DNA of 64,000 nucleotides from Melioribacter sp051488685. Its GTDB lineage: Bacteria; Bacteroidota; Ignavibacteria; Ignavibacteriales; Melioribacteraceae. Shown one piece after another: positions 17,104 to 26,962 of this stretch (position 1 is the stretch's first letter; each line of letters opens with the position of its first letter). The stretch is taken from NCBI RefSeq assembly GCF_051488685.1, contig NZ_JBPSEH010000002.1:186001-250000 (forward strand), given 5' to 3'. A model generated the notes under the pieces. That model saw only the letters and a program-made list of their open reading frames with translations. It searched no databases and was not told the DNA's origin. A program made the translations under genes and the position numbers.

Positions 17104-18390
17104 TTACTCAACCCGGCTTTTCAAAGCTTTGCCTGCAATATCTTTTCTATAATAAATACCATCGAAATAAATTTTAGATAAACCTTCGTAAACTTTCTGT
17201 TTAGCCTTAGTTAAGTTATTTTCTTTGATAACAGATGTAACATTTAAAACTCTGCCCCCATTAGTAAAAATATGTCCATTTTCTTCTTTAGTTCCTGCAT
17301 GATAAACAATAATTTGTGGATCATCAATTTCGAGTCCTCTGATTTCCTTCCCTTTTTCATAAGAGTCAGGATAACCAGTTGATGCAGCTACAACACAAAC
17401 GGAAGATCCTCCGTTATAAGAGACCGCATTCTTATCTAAATTTCCTGAAGCTGCAGTGTAAAGTAATTTGAGAAAATCTCCCTTTAGAAGGGGGAGCACG
17501 GCTTGAGTTTCTGGATCGCCAAATCGGCAATTGAATTCAACAACTTTCGGTCCTTCTGTTGTTAACATTAAACCGCAATAAAGGCAACCTATGTATTTAT
17601 TGCCAGTTTTGTTCATCGCCTCGAGCGTGGGCTTTATTATCGTATTCTCGATAATTTTCATCATCTTATCGTCGACGAATGGAGTGGGCGCATAAGCACC
17701 CATCCCGCCGGTATTCTTGCCTGTATCACCTTCTCCAATTCTTTTATGGTCTTGAGCCGCAGGAAGAACTACAAATTCTACACCGTCAGTAATCGCAAAT
17801 ACAGATGCTTCCTGCCCTCTCATAAATTCTTCGATTACTACTTTGTAACCGGCAGGACCAAATGTCGAATGTAAAAAACAATCGTCAAGTGCTGCTTTTG
17901 CTTCTTCAAAATTTTCTGCAATAATTACACCTTTCCCTGCTGCAATACCGTCGGCTTTGATTACCGTCGGGAAAGTGGAATTTACCAAATAATTTAGTGC
18001 ATCTTCATATTCATTTTTTGTAAAAGTTTTAAAACTTGCTGTTGGGATATTGAAATCCTGCATCAGTTTTTTTGCAAAAGATTTTTCTCCTTCAATTCGT
18101 GCTGCATTTTTATCTGGACCGAATACTTTTATTCCTTTGCTTCTGAGTGCATCTGCCAGGCCGTTTGTGAGCGGTTTTTCAGGACCAACAACAACGAGAT
18201 CAATTCCCATCCTTTGGCAAAAGTCTACGATTTCATCATTTTTATCTGGATCTAATAATATATTCGTGCCTAACTTTTTTGTGCCAGGATTTCCTGGAAT
18301 TATGAAAAGTTGTTCTAATAAAGGGCTTTGAGAAATTTTAAGCGACAGAGCGTGTTCTCTTCCCCCTGACCCGATTACTACAACTTTCAT
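17104..18390 (-). CDS. purD: Phosphoribosylamine-glycine ligase
   Basis: GAR synthetase, second step of purine synthesis, ATP-grasp family. In 428 residues: N-terminal VVVIGSGGREHAL, VVVGPEKPL, GEKSFAKKLM, the ADGIAAGKGV ATP-grasp loop, EEFMRGQEASVFA and EFNCRFGDPETQ (metal ligands). The frame is open from a TTG at 18408, but the ATG at 18390 gives the canonical start and an ATGA overlap with the upstream glycosyltransferase. Other pur genes in the window are purC (27249-28148) and guaB (19685-21163). Confidence 0.96.
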   Translation of the reverse strand: MKVVVIGSGGREHALSLKISQSPLLEQLFIIPGNPGTKKLGTNILLDPDKNDEIVDFCQRMGIDLVVVGPEKPLTNGLADALRSKGIKVFGPDKNAARIEGEKSFAKKLMQDFNIPTASFKTFTKNEYEDALNYLVNSTFPTVIKADGIAAGKGVIIAENFEEAKAALDDCFLHSTFGPAGYKVVIEEFMRGQEASVFAITDGVEFVVLPAAQDHKRIGEGDTGKNTGGMGAYAPTPFVDDKMMKIIENTIIKPTLEAMNKTGNKYIGCLYCGLMLTTEGPKVVEFNCRFGDPETQAVLPLLKGDFLKLLYTAASGNLDKNAVSYNGGSSVCVVAASTGYPDSYEKGKEIRGLEIDDPQIIVYHAGTKEENGHIFTNGGRVLNVTSVIKENNLTKAKQKVYEGLSKIYFDGIYYRKDIAGKALKSRVE

Positions 18391-19670
18391 ACTGGTTCCC
18401 TCATGCAAAATTGAAATAGCTTTGTTAATTGTTCGGTTAATAATTTTCTGTCGTGCTTTAGAACGAATTCTTCATTCGGAGTGGGCAGATTTTTTTCTGA
18501 ATAATCGTAATAGATTTTAATTAATGTCTCTTTAATTTCGTTGATATCGTCGGGTGCAGTTATGTAGGAAGCACCGTATTCTTTTAAAGCTGTTTTAGCG
18601 GCTCCTTCTGGTACACAGCCAAGAATTGGCTTACGTGCGCCGAAATATTCGAAAAGTTTACTGGTCGATATGGTCTCGGCTTTATTTGTTTTGCCAATCA
18701 TCATCCAGAGTATATTCGTTGCTTTTAGTCTTTTTACAACGTCTTTATGTTCAATATAGCCGTGGATTTTAACTGATTCGTTGAGTCCTAAATCGACAAC
18801 CAATTTTTTATATTCATCACGAAATAGCCCAATAAATTCTAGTTCAATATTTGATGCAATATCAGGTCTCTCGATAGATAACTTTTTAAATGCTTTTAGA
18901 AAATAGATTGGAGTGATTGATTCGTAAAACAGTCCTGAATACGTAAAGCGCAATTTTTCCTTACTTATAAGGTCTTCGTCCACTTCTACGTTAAAATCTT
19001 CCTGATCATATCCGTGAGGAATAATAACTACTTCGTCAAAAGTCAGGAATTGATACGTTTGAATAAGATATTCCTTAATTCTTCTGTTGACTGTTACAAC
19101 ACGATCGGCCGCGTGGAGACTGCTATATTCAAGCTTTTTATGTCGAGCTCTGTGATAAGGCGTAGGATAATGTGCAAAATGGTTGTCCAGCCACAGATCT
19201 CGATAGTCGACAATTAATGGAATATTAAATTCCTTCTTCAATTTAGCAGCATACACGAATGTAGAATAAGGAGGAACACTTACAAAGATTGCATCGAAAT
19301 GTTCGTTTTTTAACAAATCACGTGCTTTCTGGTAAGCCCGTGCTGCCCACGATTTTTTATTGTCTGGAATAAAAAATATTTTAGAAAAGTTTGAGAATGC
19401 TTTCCTTATAAATTCTTTTGGAACGTTAACAGTGCTATATTTTTTCCCGAGGATAGAATTCAAGTCAAAGGATTCAGTTCTGATAATTCTAAGGTCTTTA
19501 ACCTCCTCGAGAAGACTAAAGTCGTGGGCATAGTAGGCAACATTGCCTGTAGTTATAATTGTAGGTTCCCAGTTAAAATATGGAAAATACTTTGTAAATT
19601 TTTGTACTCTTTGTACTCCGCTCAGTCCCATTGGCGGATAATAGTATGCAAGAACGAGAACTTTAAACAT
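18387..19670 (-). CDS. Glycosyltransferase family 4-like protein
   Basis: GT-B fold sugar transferase of 427 residues, acceptor unknown. Seen: N-terminal YYYPPMGLSGVQRVQKF (glycine-rich acceptor-side loop), a first Rossmann domain to about 190 with PLIVDYRDLW, and a second with LRFTYSGLF, KIHGYIEHKDVVKRL and STSKLFEYFGARKPILG. The last segment corresponds to the donor-binding E-x7-E region. It lies between guaB (14 bases) and purD (overlap 4). This is an odd place for a surface-polysaccharide gene and suggests a stand-alone glycosylation role. Confidence 0.85.
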   Translation of the reverse strand: MFKVLVLAYYYPPMGLSGVQRVQKFTKYFPYFNWEPTIITTGNVAYYAHDFSLLEEVKDLRIIRTESFDLNSILGKKYSTVNVPKEFIRKAFSNFSKIFFIPDNKKSWAARAYQKARDLLKNEHFDAIFVSVPPYSTFVYAAKLKKEFNIPLIVDYRDLWLDNHFAHYPTPYHRARHKKLEYSSLHAADRVVTVNRRIKEYLIQTYQFLTFDEVVIIPHGYDQEDFNVEVDEDLISKEKLRFTYSGLFYESITPIYFLKAFKKLSIERPDIASNIELEFIGLFRDEYKKLVVDLGLNESVKIHGYIEHKDVVKRLKATNILWMMIGKTNKAETISTSKLFEYFGARKPILGCVPEGAAKTALKEYGASYITAPDDINEIKETLIKIYYDYSEKNLPTPNEEFVLKHDRKLLTEQLTKLFQFCMREPV

Positions 19671-19684
19671 ATCGGTTAACAGGT

Positions 19685-21163
19685 TTAATATTTTTTAGTA
19701 ATTTGATAATTAGGAGCTTCTTCAGTAATTACCACATCATGTGGATGGCTTTCTCGCAGTCCTGCTGAAGTGATTTTAACAAATTTTGTTTTAGTTTTTA
19801 ATTCATGAATATTTTTTACTCCACAATATCCCATCGCGGCTCGCAATCCTCCGACAAACTGATAGATTGTATCTGCCAGAGCTCCTTTATAAGGTACTCT
19901 GCCTTCAATACCTTCGGGTACCAATTTTTTAATATCCTCTTCCATATCCTGAAAATATCGGTCACCACTACCCTGTTTCATAGCTCCGAGTGAACCCATG
20001 CCTCTGTATACTTTGAAGCTTCTGCCTTCATAGAGGACTTTTTCGCCTGGTGATTCGTCGCAGCCTGCCAGCATACCTCCCATCATAACTGTATCTGCTC
20101 CAGCTGCAATTGCTTTTGGTACATCACCTGTTTGTTTGATACCACCATCAGCAATTATCGGCACTTTCTTCTTAGATAATGCGCTTGCAACTTCAAGGAT
20201 CGAACTTATTTGCGGTACTCCTACTCCTGCTACAACTCTTGTCGTACAAATGGAGCCGGCACCGATACCCACTTTTACGGCATCAACTCCACATTCAACC
20301 AGCGCGAGGGCTGCTTCTTTTGTAACAATATTACCGGCTATTAATTGAATATCTTTAAATTTCTTCCTGATTTCTTTAATTGTTTTTAGTACACCTGCAG
20401 AATGCCCGTGAGCTGTATCCACAACTATCACGTCTGCATTTGCATTTACAAGGGCTTCGACACGTTCCATCGTATCTTTTGCAACCCCTACTGCTGCACC
20501 CACTCTTAATCTTCCCAGATCGTCTTTGCACGCATTCGGAAATTTTTTCTTTTTCATAATGTCTTTATAAGTGATCAATCCTTTCAATATTCCCTTATTA
20601 TCGACGACTGGCAATTTTTCAATGCGATGTCGATGCAGAATTTTTTCGGCTTCTTCGAGTGTTGTTCCTATTGGTGCGGTAATTAAATTATCTTTTGTCA
20701 TTAATTGGCTTACGAGTAAATTGCGATTTGGTTCGAATCTCAAATCACGATTTGTCAAAATCCCAATTAATTTACCGTTGTTGTCGACAACCGGGATGCC
20801 GGAAATTCGATACTTGGACATAATTTCTTCAGCTTGATAAATCGTATGTTCGGGCGTCAGGGTTATCGGATTGACAATCATACCGCTTTCGGAGCGTTTA
20901 ACTTTGTCGACTTCGTCAGCCTGTCTTTCAATCGACATATTTTTATGAATTATACCAATACCACCCTGAGCAGCCATAGCAATTGCCATTTCCGATTCTG
21001 TAACTGTATCCATCGCTGCTGAAATAAATGGAATATTTAATTTTATTTCGCGAGTTAGATATGTTGTAATATCTGTTTCTCTCGGTAATATTGAAGACTT
21101 AGCTGGAATAAGTAGTAAGTCGTCGAATGTCAAACCTTCGAATTCAATTTTATTATTCTTCAT
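19685..21163 (-). CDS. guaB: IMP dehydrogenase
   Basis: NAD-dependent oxidation of IMP to XMP, the first step to GMP. In 492 residues: catalytic TIM barrel with a CBS pair inserted at about 95-210 (ITLTPEHTIYQAEEIM and LITAPIGTTLEEAEKIL repeats), catalytic C306 in GAGSICTTR, ADGGIKQTGD, and the flap YRGMGSLGAMKQGSGDRYFQ. Full length with an intact Bateman domain, so adenine/guanine nucleotide regulation is likely from family knowledge. First gene of guaB-glycosyltransferase-purD. Confidence 0.97.
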   Translation of the reverse strand: MKNNKIEFEGLTFDDLLLIPAKSSILPRETDITTYLTREIKLNIPFISAAMDTVTESEMAIAMAAQGGIGIIHKNMSIERQADEVDKVKRSESGMIVNPITLTPEHTIYQAEEIMSKYRISGIPVVDNNGKLIGILTNRDLRFEPNRNLLVSQLMTKDNLITAPIGTTLEEAEKILHRHRIEKLPVVDNKGILKGLITYKDIMKKKKFPNACKDDLGRLRVGAAVGVAKDTMERVEALVNANADVIVVDTAHGHSAGVLKTIKEIRKKFKDIQLIAGNIVTKEAALALVECGVDAVKVGIGAGSICTTRVVAGVGVPQISSILEVASALSKKKVPIIADGGIKQTGDVPKAIAAGADTVMMGGMLAGCDESPGEKVLYEGRSFKVYRGMGSLGAMKQGSGDRYFQDMEEDIKKLVPEGIEGRVPYKGALADTIYQFVGGLRAAMGYCGVKNIHELKTKTKFVKITSAGLRESHPHDVVITEEAPNYQITKKY

Positions 21164-21197
21164 AAAGCCTCAATTTCTCTTTTTTTAATTCGCAAAT

Positions 21198-22367
21198 TTA
21201 AGTAAAAGCCTGGAAACCTGTAATATCTTCTCCGATAATTAATGTGTGCATTTCATGGGTGCCTTCATAAGTTTTAACCGAATGGAGATTGGCAGCATGC
21301 CTCATTACAGGATATTCATTTAAAATTCCATTTGCTCCTAAAATTTCACGGGCAATTTGTGCAATTTCAAGTGCTTTTTCGCAGTTATTTCTTTTAGCCA
21401 TTGAAATATGCGTATGTTTTACTTTGTTTTGGTCTTTTAATCGCCCTATCTGAAGATTTAATAATTGAGCTTTTGTAATTTCAGTTAACATATAAACAAG
21501 TTTTTCCTGAGTCATCTGGTAGGCGGCAATTGGTTTTTCGAATTGAATCCTTGATTTCGAATAATCAAGAGCACTCAAATAGCATTCGATCATCGCACCT
21601 GTAACACCCCATGCTATACTATATCTTGCCTGATTTAGACACATTAAAGCAGATTTTAATCCCATCGATCCGGGCAATAAATTTTCTTCCGGTATTTCCA
21701 CGTTGTCCAGAATCAGTTCCGAAGTGACAGAAGCACGCAATGAATGTTTCCCTTTCATTTCGACGGCAGTAAAACCCTTACGTTCTTTTTCGACAATAAA
21801 ACCTCTAATTGTCCCTTCCAGTTTAGCCCAGATTATTGCAATATCTGCAATCGAGCCGTTGGTAATCCACATTTTTGCACCGTTGAGTAAATAACCACTA
21901 TCGGTTTTTTCTGCTTTTGTCAACATTCCAGCAGGATTTGAACCAAAGTCAGGTTCGGTCAATCCAAAACAGCCGATGACTTCTCCACTTGCCAATTTAG
22001 GCAACCAATATTCTTTCTGCTTTTCCGAACCAAAAGTATAAATTGGATACATTACAAGTGACGATTGGACTGAAGCAAAACTTCTAATACCGCTGTCGCC
22101 TCTTTCTAATTCCTGCATAACCAGCCCGTAGACCACATTGTTCATATTGGCACACCCGTACTTCTCTGGAAGTGTAATGCCAAAGATTCCAAGTTCGGCC
22201 ATCTTTGGTACTAAATGGAGAGGGAACGTGCCTTCTTCATAATGCTTTTCAATTACAGGAATTATCTCTTGACGGACAAATTGATAGATATTGTTTCTAA
22301 CAAGAATTTCTTCTTCCGAAAGGAGAGAATCTATATCCAGATAATCAACACCGCTATATATAGACAT
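21198..22367 (-). CDS. Acyl-CoA dehydrogenase (glutaryl-CoA dehydrogenase-like)
   Basis: FAD-dependent acyl-CoA oxidation, 389 residues. Seen: N-terminal helical domain, FGLTEPDFGSNPAGM and KMWITNGSIADIAIIWAK (FAD/acyl binding), QEKLVYMLTEI, and C-terminal YEGTHEMHTLIIGEDITGFQAF with a glutamate at the base position. The pattern VKTYEGTHEMHTLIIG favours the glutaryl-CoA dehydrogenase branch, but substrate cannot be fixed by eye. No beta-oxidation or electron-transfer flavoprotein genes are adjacent. It stands alone, with small gaps of 34 and 54 bases on either side. Confidence 0.9.
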   Translation of the reverse strand: MSIYSGVDYLDIDSLLSEEEILVRNNIYQFVRQEIIPVIEKHYEEGTFPLHLVPKMAELGIFGITLPEKYGCANMNNVVYGLVMQELERGDSGIRSFASVQSSLVMYPIYTFGSEKQKEYWLPKLASGEVIGCFGLTEPDFGSNPAGMLTKAEKTDSGYLLNGAKMWITNGSIADIAIIWAKLEGTIRGFIVEKERKGFTAVEMKGKHSLRASVTSELILDNVEIPEENLLPGSMGLKSALMCLNQARYSIAWGVTGAMIECYLSALDYSKSRIQFEKPIAAYQMTQEKLVYMLTEITKAQLLNLQIGRLKDQNKVKHTHISMAKRNNCEKALEIAQIAREILGANGILNEYPVMRHAANLHSVKTYEGTHEMHTLIIGEDITGFQAFT

Positions 22368-22421
22368 AAATTTACCTTAAATATTAACTTAAAGATAAAT
22401 AGTTTGGAGTTATAAGCAAAA

Positions 22422-23051
22422 TTAATCGCAATCTAAAAAGTCGTATTCATTCAAAAGTTTCATAATCAACTCGGAAGAGTAACCTTTAGATTTCAAATAG
22501 GAAAACAATTTTTGTTTCTTTTTTTGAGGTTCCGTGTTTTTAAAAGCAGAAGTTTTGATTTTTTTATTGAGTAGTTCACGTGCATTTTCGATAAGTGTAT
22601 TTTCATCAATCTTCTTCAATACATCCTCGATAGTCTCGTTATCCACACCTCTTTTAAGCAGGTCATTTCTTACTTTTATGATGCCCGATTTCTTTTTTGT
22701 AATCGCTTCTTCGGAATATTTTTGTGCGAAGTTGTAATCGTCTAAATAATTCTTGTCTGAAAGTTCTTTTAGTAATTCATTAATCAGATTAATATCAAAA
22801 CCTTTCTTCAGCAGTTTTCTTTTTATTTCGGCAGAAGAGTGATCTCTCCTGCCAATTAATCTGTATGCTGCTGTTTTAATTTCGAAAAGTTCGTCGGCTT
22901 TAAGGAGCTGATTTAATTTATTTTCGTCGAGGTCATCCCCTTTCCGCAGAGCAAATTGTACTACTACATTGTAATTAACGTACAAAGACGAAGAATCGTC
23001 AAAAGTAATTTTAACTTTGTTGTTTTTTCTTACCAACGAATTGATGATCAT
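22422..23051 (-). CDS. recX: Regulatory protein RecX
   Basis: Modulator that binds RecA filaments. 209 residues made of repeated three-helix units: AYRLIGRRDHSSAEIKRKLLKKGF (about 62-85), LLKELSDKNYLDDYNFAQKYSEE and a third copy KKKQKLFSYLKSKGYSSELIMKLL near the C-terminus. The ATG at 23051 overlaps the recA stop (ATGA), the standard recA-recX arrangement. No separate promoter is visible. Confidence 0.93.
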   Translation of the reverse strand: MIINSLVRKNNKVKITFDDSSSLYVNYNVVVQFALRKGDDLDENKLNQLLKADELFEIKTAAYRLIGRRDHSSAEIKRKLLKKGFDINLINELLKELSDKNYLDDYNFAQKYSEEAITKKKSGIIKVRNDLLKRGVDNETIEDVLKKIDENTLIENARELLNKKIKTSAFKNTEPQKKKQKLFSYLKSKGYSSELIMKLLNEYDFLDCD

Positions 23052-24097
23052 TTTGATTTTTTCTTCTGTGCTTCATCCTTCTTTTCTTCTTCCACTTGTG
23101 TTTCAATCATACCGAGTGAGGTTTTAACTTCAGTCTCCAATTCAGCGAGAAGTGCTGGATCTTCAAGTAATTTTTGACGAAGTTGTTCGCGTCCCTGATA
23201 CCTTTCGTCTTTATACGTAAACCATGCACCACTTTTTTTAAGTATTCCAATTTCAGTGGCAAGGTCTATCAAATCTCCTGTTTTACTAATACCCTCATTA
23301 TAGAGAATGTCGAACTCAACTTCTTTGAATGGTGGAGCCACTTTGCTTTTAACGATTTTAACTTTGGTTCGGTTTCCTATAATATTATTGGAATCTTTGA
23401 TTGCTGCAATTCTACGTATATCGAGGCGAACCGAAGCATAAAACTTGAGGGCATTTCCTCCGGTCGTAGTTTCGGGATTGCCAAACATAACGCCGATTTT
23501 ACTTCTTAATTGATTTGTAAAAATAACGCACGTTTTCGATTTGCTTATTGCTCCTGTAATTTTTCTAAGAGCCTGTGACATCAATCGAGCTTGCATAGCC
23601 ATTTGAGGATCGCCCATATCGCCTTCAATTTCCGAGCGAGGAACCAGAGCCGCAACTGAATCCACAACAATTACGTCGAGTGCATTACTTCTAATGAGTG
23701 TATCGACAATTTCGAGAGCCTGCTCGCCGAAATCAGGTTGAGAAAGCAAAAGATTGCTAACATCAACGCCGAGACGTTTTGCATAATTTACATCGAGTGC
23801 ATGTTCTGCATCAATAAAAGCAGCTATGCCTCCCTGTTTTTGAGCTTCTGCTATTATGTGTAAACATAGTGTAGTTTTACCAGAAGATTCTGGACCATAA
23901 ATTTCAATGATTCTGCCTCTCGGAACGCCTCCAATTCCGAGTGCATAGTCGAGCGATATTGAACCTGTAGAGATGGCTTCCACTTTGTTAATTACTCCAT
24001 CCCCTAGTTTCATTATGGTTCCTTTACCATAAGTTTTTTCGAGATTTGCAATTGTATCGTCGAGAATTTTCAATCTTGCATCTCTTTCAAGTGCCAT
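23048..24097 (-). CDS. recA: Recombinase A
   Basis: DNA strand-exchange ATPase and co-protease of the SOS response. 349 residues: Walker A GPESSGKT (68-75), the DVIVVDSVAALVPRSEIEGDMGD segment (Walker B plus L1), FTNQLRSKIGVMFGNPETTTGGNALKFYAS (L2), and an acidic/lysine C-terminal tail ending KKDEAQKKKSK. ATG with a strong AAGGAGG upstream. It overlaps the 3' end of thpR by 11 bases and is followed by recX. No LexA-like box was recognised in the short upstream region, which is coding. Confidence 0.98.
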   Translation of the reverse strand: MALERDARLKILDDTIANLEKTYGKGTIMKLGDGVINKVEAISTGSISLDYALGIGGVPRGRIIEIYGPESSGKTTLCLHIIAEAQKQGGIAAFIDAEHALDVNYAKRLGVDVSNLLLSQPDFGEQALEIVDTLIRSNALDVIVVDSVAALVPRSEIEGDMGDPQMAMQARLMSQALRKITGAISKSKTCVIFTNQLRSKIGVMFGNPETTTGGNALKFYASVRLDIRRIAAIKDSNNIIGNRTKVKIVKSKVAPPFKEVEFDILYNEGISKTGDLIDLATEIGILKKSGAWFTYKDERYQGREQLRQKLLEDPALLAELETEVKTSLGMIETQVEEEKKDEAQKKKSK

Positions 24098-24662
24098 TAT
24101 TCCTCCTTTTAATCAATTTAAAGCTTGCAATCGGTTGATAAACTGAACCTGTCGTTTGAAGTATACTCCTGTATAAAGTAATTTCATCTGATATGAACTC
24201 AGGTATATCAATTTCCAATTTTGTAAAATTTTTAATTTGATCCAAATGTCTATCGTTTTTTATTCTAAGAAGCGTTAAGTGCGTTTTAAATTTTCTTTTC
24301 TCTTTTTTATAACCAAAACTTTCCATTAAGTTTTCAATTTCTTCGTAGATTCTTACGAGATATTCATTCTCTAAGAAATCGAGATACAAAATCGCAGGTT
24401 TGCTATCTCTGTAAAAAAGTCCCGCCTTAGATATCTTTAAAGAAATTGGAGAATGTTCTTTTACAAGATCAGAAATTGACCTCGTAATATCCGGGATTAA
24501 ATTTTCATCGGTATCGCCCAAGAATTTTAATGTAATATGCAATTTATTCTTCTCTTCCCATCTCAGCCCGGACGTATTTTTAAAGAAAGCGTCGCGAAGT
24601 TCAATAATTCGGTCTAAAACATTTTCAGGTAAATTGAGAGCAATAAATGTTCTAATCGTCAT
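24087..24662 (-). CDS. thpR: RNA 2',3'-cyclic phosphodiesterase (LigT/ThpR)
   Basis: 2H phosphoesterase, 191 residues, acting on 2',3'-cyclic phosphate RNA ends. Seen: two H-x-T motifs, H42-T44 in LHITLKFLGD and H128-T130 in THLTLLRI, plus N-terminal RTFIALNLPENV. Family length is normal. It overlaps cinA by 11 bases upstream and recA by 11 bases downstream, giving the cinA-ligT-recA string seen in several bacteria. Confidence 0.93.
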   Translation of the reverse strand: MTIRTFIALNLPENVLDRIIELRDAFFKNTSGLRWEEKNKLHITLKFLGDTDENLIPDITRSISDLVKEHSPISLKISKAGLFYRDSKPAILYLDFLENEYLVRIYEEIENLMESFGYKKEKRKFKTHLTLLRIKNDRHLDQIKNFTKLEIDIPEFISDEITLYRSILQTTGSVYQPIASFKLIKRRNNGT

Positions 24663-25908
24663 ACGGTATACCGAGCAAATTTCTTCTTAACATTTCTAAA
24701 GCTGCCTGTGAAGTACGATCTTTATTAAGAAGTCTATCGTCACCGAAGCGAAATTCTTTTGCTGTACAAATTGTATCGTCACAAATGCCGATATAAACCA
24801 GTCCTACTGGTTTATCTTGAGTTGCGCCTGTAGGTCCCATTATACCGGTTACCGAAAGGCCGATATCTGTTCCGCTTATCGATTTTATTCCTTCTGCCAT
24901 TTGTCTTGCCACTTCGATGCTAACAGCACCATATTTAGAAATTACATCCTCATCCACTTTAAGTAATTCCACTTTTGCAGCGTTACTGTATACAACGACG
25001 CCCCTTTCAAGGAATTTACTGCTGCCGCTTACATTGGTCAAACGATGCATTATATACCCGCCGGTGCACGATTCAGCCACTGCTAAAGTTAGTCCCCTAT
25101 CAATAAAAAGTTTGGCTACCACCGATTCCAGCGTTTCGTCATCTTTGCCGTAAATATACTTACCTATTTTAGTTCTCAATTTTTGTTCAATTGCTTCAAT
25201 TCTGGATTTAGCAGAATTCTCGTCATTATCTTCTACCGTTATTCTTAGTCGTACGCCGAATTGATTTGGCAGGAAAGCCATTTTAGAATCGCCCAATAAT
25301 TCATTCAAGTCGCCTATGCGTTCGTAAAGATGGGATTCTGGAATTCCTGTTGTAAGCAGATTTTTTCTCAATACAATCTTTTTTCTATCGCTTAGTTTTT
25401 CCTTCAATCTCGGAATCACAAAATTTTCCATCATCAAGTGCATTTCGTATGGAACGCCGGGCATTGCAATAAATATTTTATTGTCCTTTTCGATCCAGAT
25501 GCCTGGAGCGGTGCCACGGCTATTTCGAATTGGAATGGCAATTTTGGGCACAAGCGCTTGCTCTTCGTTTATTTTAGTCAGCTGTCTGCCCCTTTTTTCA
25601 AAAAATTTTTTGATGTCGTTGAGTACATCCTGGTCGATAACCAGTTCAGTTTCAAAAAAATCGACAATAACTTTACGTGTTACATCGTCGTGAGTAGGAC
25701 CGAGCCCGCCCGTTACAATAACAAGGTCAGAAAAATCGAGTGCTCTCTTAAATTCTTTTTTAATAGCCTCCTCGTTGTCAGGCATTACGGACGATCCAAT
25801 TACATCAATACTAAGTTCAGATAGTTTTTCTCCAATGTAGGCTGCATTTGTGTTGATAACTTGCCCAATTAGAATTTCATCGCCGATAGTAATAAGAAAT
25901 GCATTCAT
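24652..25908 (-). CDS. cinA: CinA family protein (nucleotide repair, NMN deamidase)
   Basis: Two-domain protein of 418 residues. The N-terminal MoCF-like domain (about 1-170) has LITIGDEILIGQVINTNAAYI and GGLGPTHDDVTR. The C-terminal CinA domain (about 255-415) has LAVAESCTGGYIMHRLTNVSGSS and GIMGPTGAT. In the family the C-terminal domain is an NMN deamidase and the N-terminal one an ADP-ribose pyrophosphatase. Both signature loops are intact. It overlaps pgpA by 4 bases and thpR by 11. Confidence 0.94.
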   Translation of the reverse strand: MNAFLITIGDEILIGQVINTNAAYIGEKLSELSIDVIGSSVMPDNEEAIKKEFKRALDFSDLVIVTGGLGPTHDDVTRKVIVDFFETELVIDQDVLNDIKKFFEKRGRQLTKINEEQALVPKIAIPIRNSRGTAPGIWIEKDNKIFIAMPGVPYEMHLMMENFVIPRLKEKLSDRKKIVLRKNLLTTGIPESHLYERIGDLNELLGDSKMAFLPNQFGVRLRITVEDNDENSAKSRIEAIEQKLRTKIGKYIYGKDDETLESVVAKLFIDRGLTLAVAESCTGGYIMHRLTNVSGSSKFLERGVVVYSNAAKVELLKVDEDVISKYGAVSIEVARQMAEGIKSISGTDIGLSVTGIMGPTGATQDKPVGLVYIGICDDTICTAKEFRFGDDRLLNKDRTSQAALEMLRRNLLGIPYDD

Positions 25909-26381
25909 AGTAAAAATCCAATTTGATTAAATAAATTAAATAATAGATGAATTAAGAAAAAAGTATAGAACCCAGCTACTATGTCGTCCAATATAACACC
26001 CCAGCCGTTGCCAACTTTTTCCAGTTTCTTGATAGGATATGGTTTCAATATATCGAACAGTCTCCATAAAATAAATGCAGGTAAAATATACCAAATAATT
26101 TTGGGTATAAAAAGTAATGAAATCCAGGTACCAATAAACTCGTCGAGTGTAAATTCTTTTGGGTCGTTTCCATAGAGTTTTTCGAATTTGTGAGCAATTT
26201 TTTGACCTATCAGAATAAAAAAAGAAATCAAAGAGAGCATTATTACCGGGCTTTCGAATCCAGGAATAAGATAAATTAAAAGTGCGATGAAACTCCCTGC
26301 TGTACCACTGAAGTAGGGAAAATATCCACTGAAAAAACCTGAACCGATAAATTTTTCTAAACTACTAATTTTGTTTGCCAA
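25905..26381 (-). CDS. pgpA: Phosphatidylglycerophosphatase A
   Basis: Membrane phosphatase that turns phosphatidylglycerophosphate into phosphatidylglycerol. 158 residues: GSGFFSGYFPYFSGTAGSF (N-terminal family motif), DPKEFTLDEFIGTWIS (catalytic acidic segment), RLFDILKPYPIKKLEK and GWGVILDDIVAGFYTFF near the end, with several hydrophobic segments. The start is a TTG at 26379-26381; no in-frame ATG precedes the first motif. It overlaps the 3' end of pgsA by 17 bases, so the two successive pathway enzymes are translationally coupled. Confidence 0.93.
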   Translation of the reverse strand: MANKISSLEKFIGSGFFSGYFPYFSGTAGSFIALLIYLIPGFESPVIMLSLISFFILIGQKIAHKFEKLYGNDPKEFTLDEFIGTWISLLFIPKIIWYILPAFILWRLFDILKPYPIKKLEKVGNGWGVILDDIVAGFYTFFLIHLLFNLFNQIGFLL

Positions 26382-26961
26382 TTGTTTTCTTTATTAATGA
26401 AAAATTTGAAATAAAATATGTTAATCCAGTATAGAAGGTGAAAATGGTAATTGCCAGCATTGTGTAATAAATAAATTCTTGATTTAATAAAAGTCCAAAT
26501 AGCCATTTATATTCTCTATAAAGTGAATCGAAACTTCGAAGGGTAAAAACCAGAAGCAGGTAGTACTGAAATGCCATCTGGAAAAAAGTTTTCCATTTAG
26601 CAGATTTACTCGTAGAAAACGACACCTTTTTGTAATCAGCCCAAACTCTTAAACCGGTTATAATAATATCTCTGAAAACAATAATTAAGACCATCCAGAG
26701 TTCGAGAATACCAACAAGTACAAGAGCAAGAAATGCGGTAGACGTAAGAATTTTATCGGCCAATGGATCGAGAAACTTCCCCCATTCCGTAATATAATTA
26801 AATCTCCTTGCCAGCCACCCGTCATACCAATCAGTAACAGCCGCAACTATGTAAATTGCAGCCGACATTTGAATTAAGAAAGGCTCACCAGATAAAAACA
26901 AAAAGAAAAAAACAGGGGTTAGGATAATTCTTAATACCGTTAATTGATTTGGAAGTACCAT
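26365..26961 (-). CDS. pgsA: CDP-diacylglycerol-glycerol-3-phosphate 3-phosphatidyltransferase
   Basis: Makes phosphatidylglycerophosphate from CDP-diacylglycerol and glycerol-3-phosphate in the membrane. 198 residues with about five hydrophobic segments and the complete CDP-alcohol phosphotransferase motif: D44, D47-G48, A51-R52, G61, D65 and D69. N-terminal LPNQLTVLRIILTPVFF is typical. It lies 1 base after DUF971 and overlaps pgpA, which carries out the next step. Confidence 0.95.
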   Translation of the reverse strand: MVLPNQLTVLRIILTPVFFFLFLSGEPFLIQMSAAIYIVAAVTDWYDGWLARRFNYITEWGKFLDPLADKILTSTAFLALVLVGILELWMVLIIVFRDIIITGLRVWADYKKVSFSTSKSAKWKTFFQMAFQYYLLLVFTLRSFDSLYREYKWLFGLLLNQEFIYYTMLAITIFTFYTGLTYFISNFSLIKKTIGKQN

Positions 26962-26962
26962 A

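Noticed and set aside
25438..25824. A 128-codon plus-strand frame opposite cinA
   Set aside because: Antisense shadow of the conserved N-terminal CinA domain, no independent signal.
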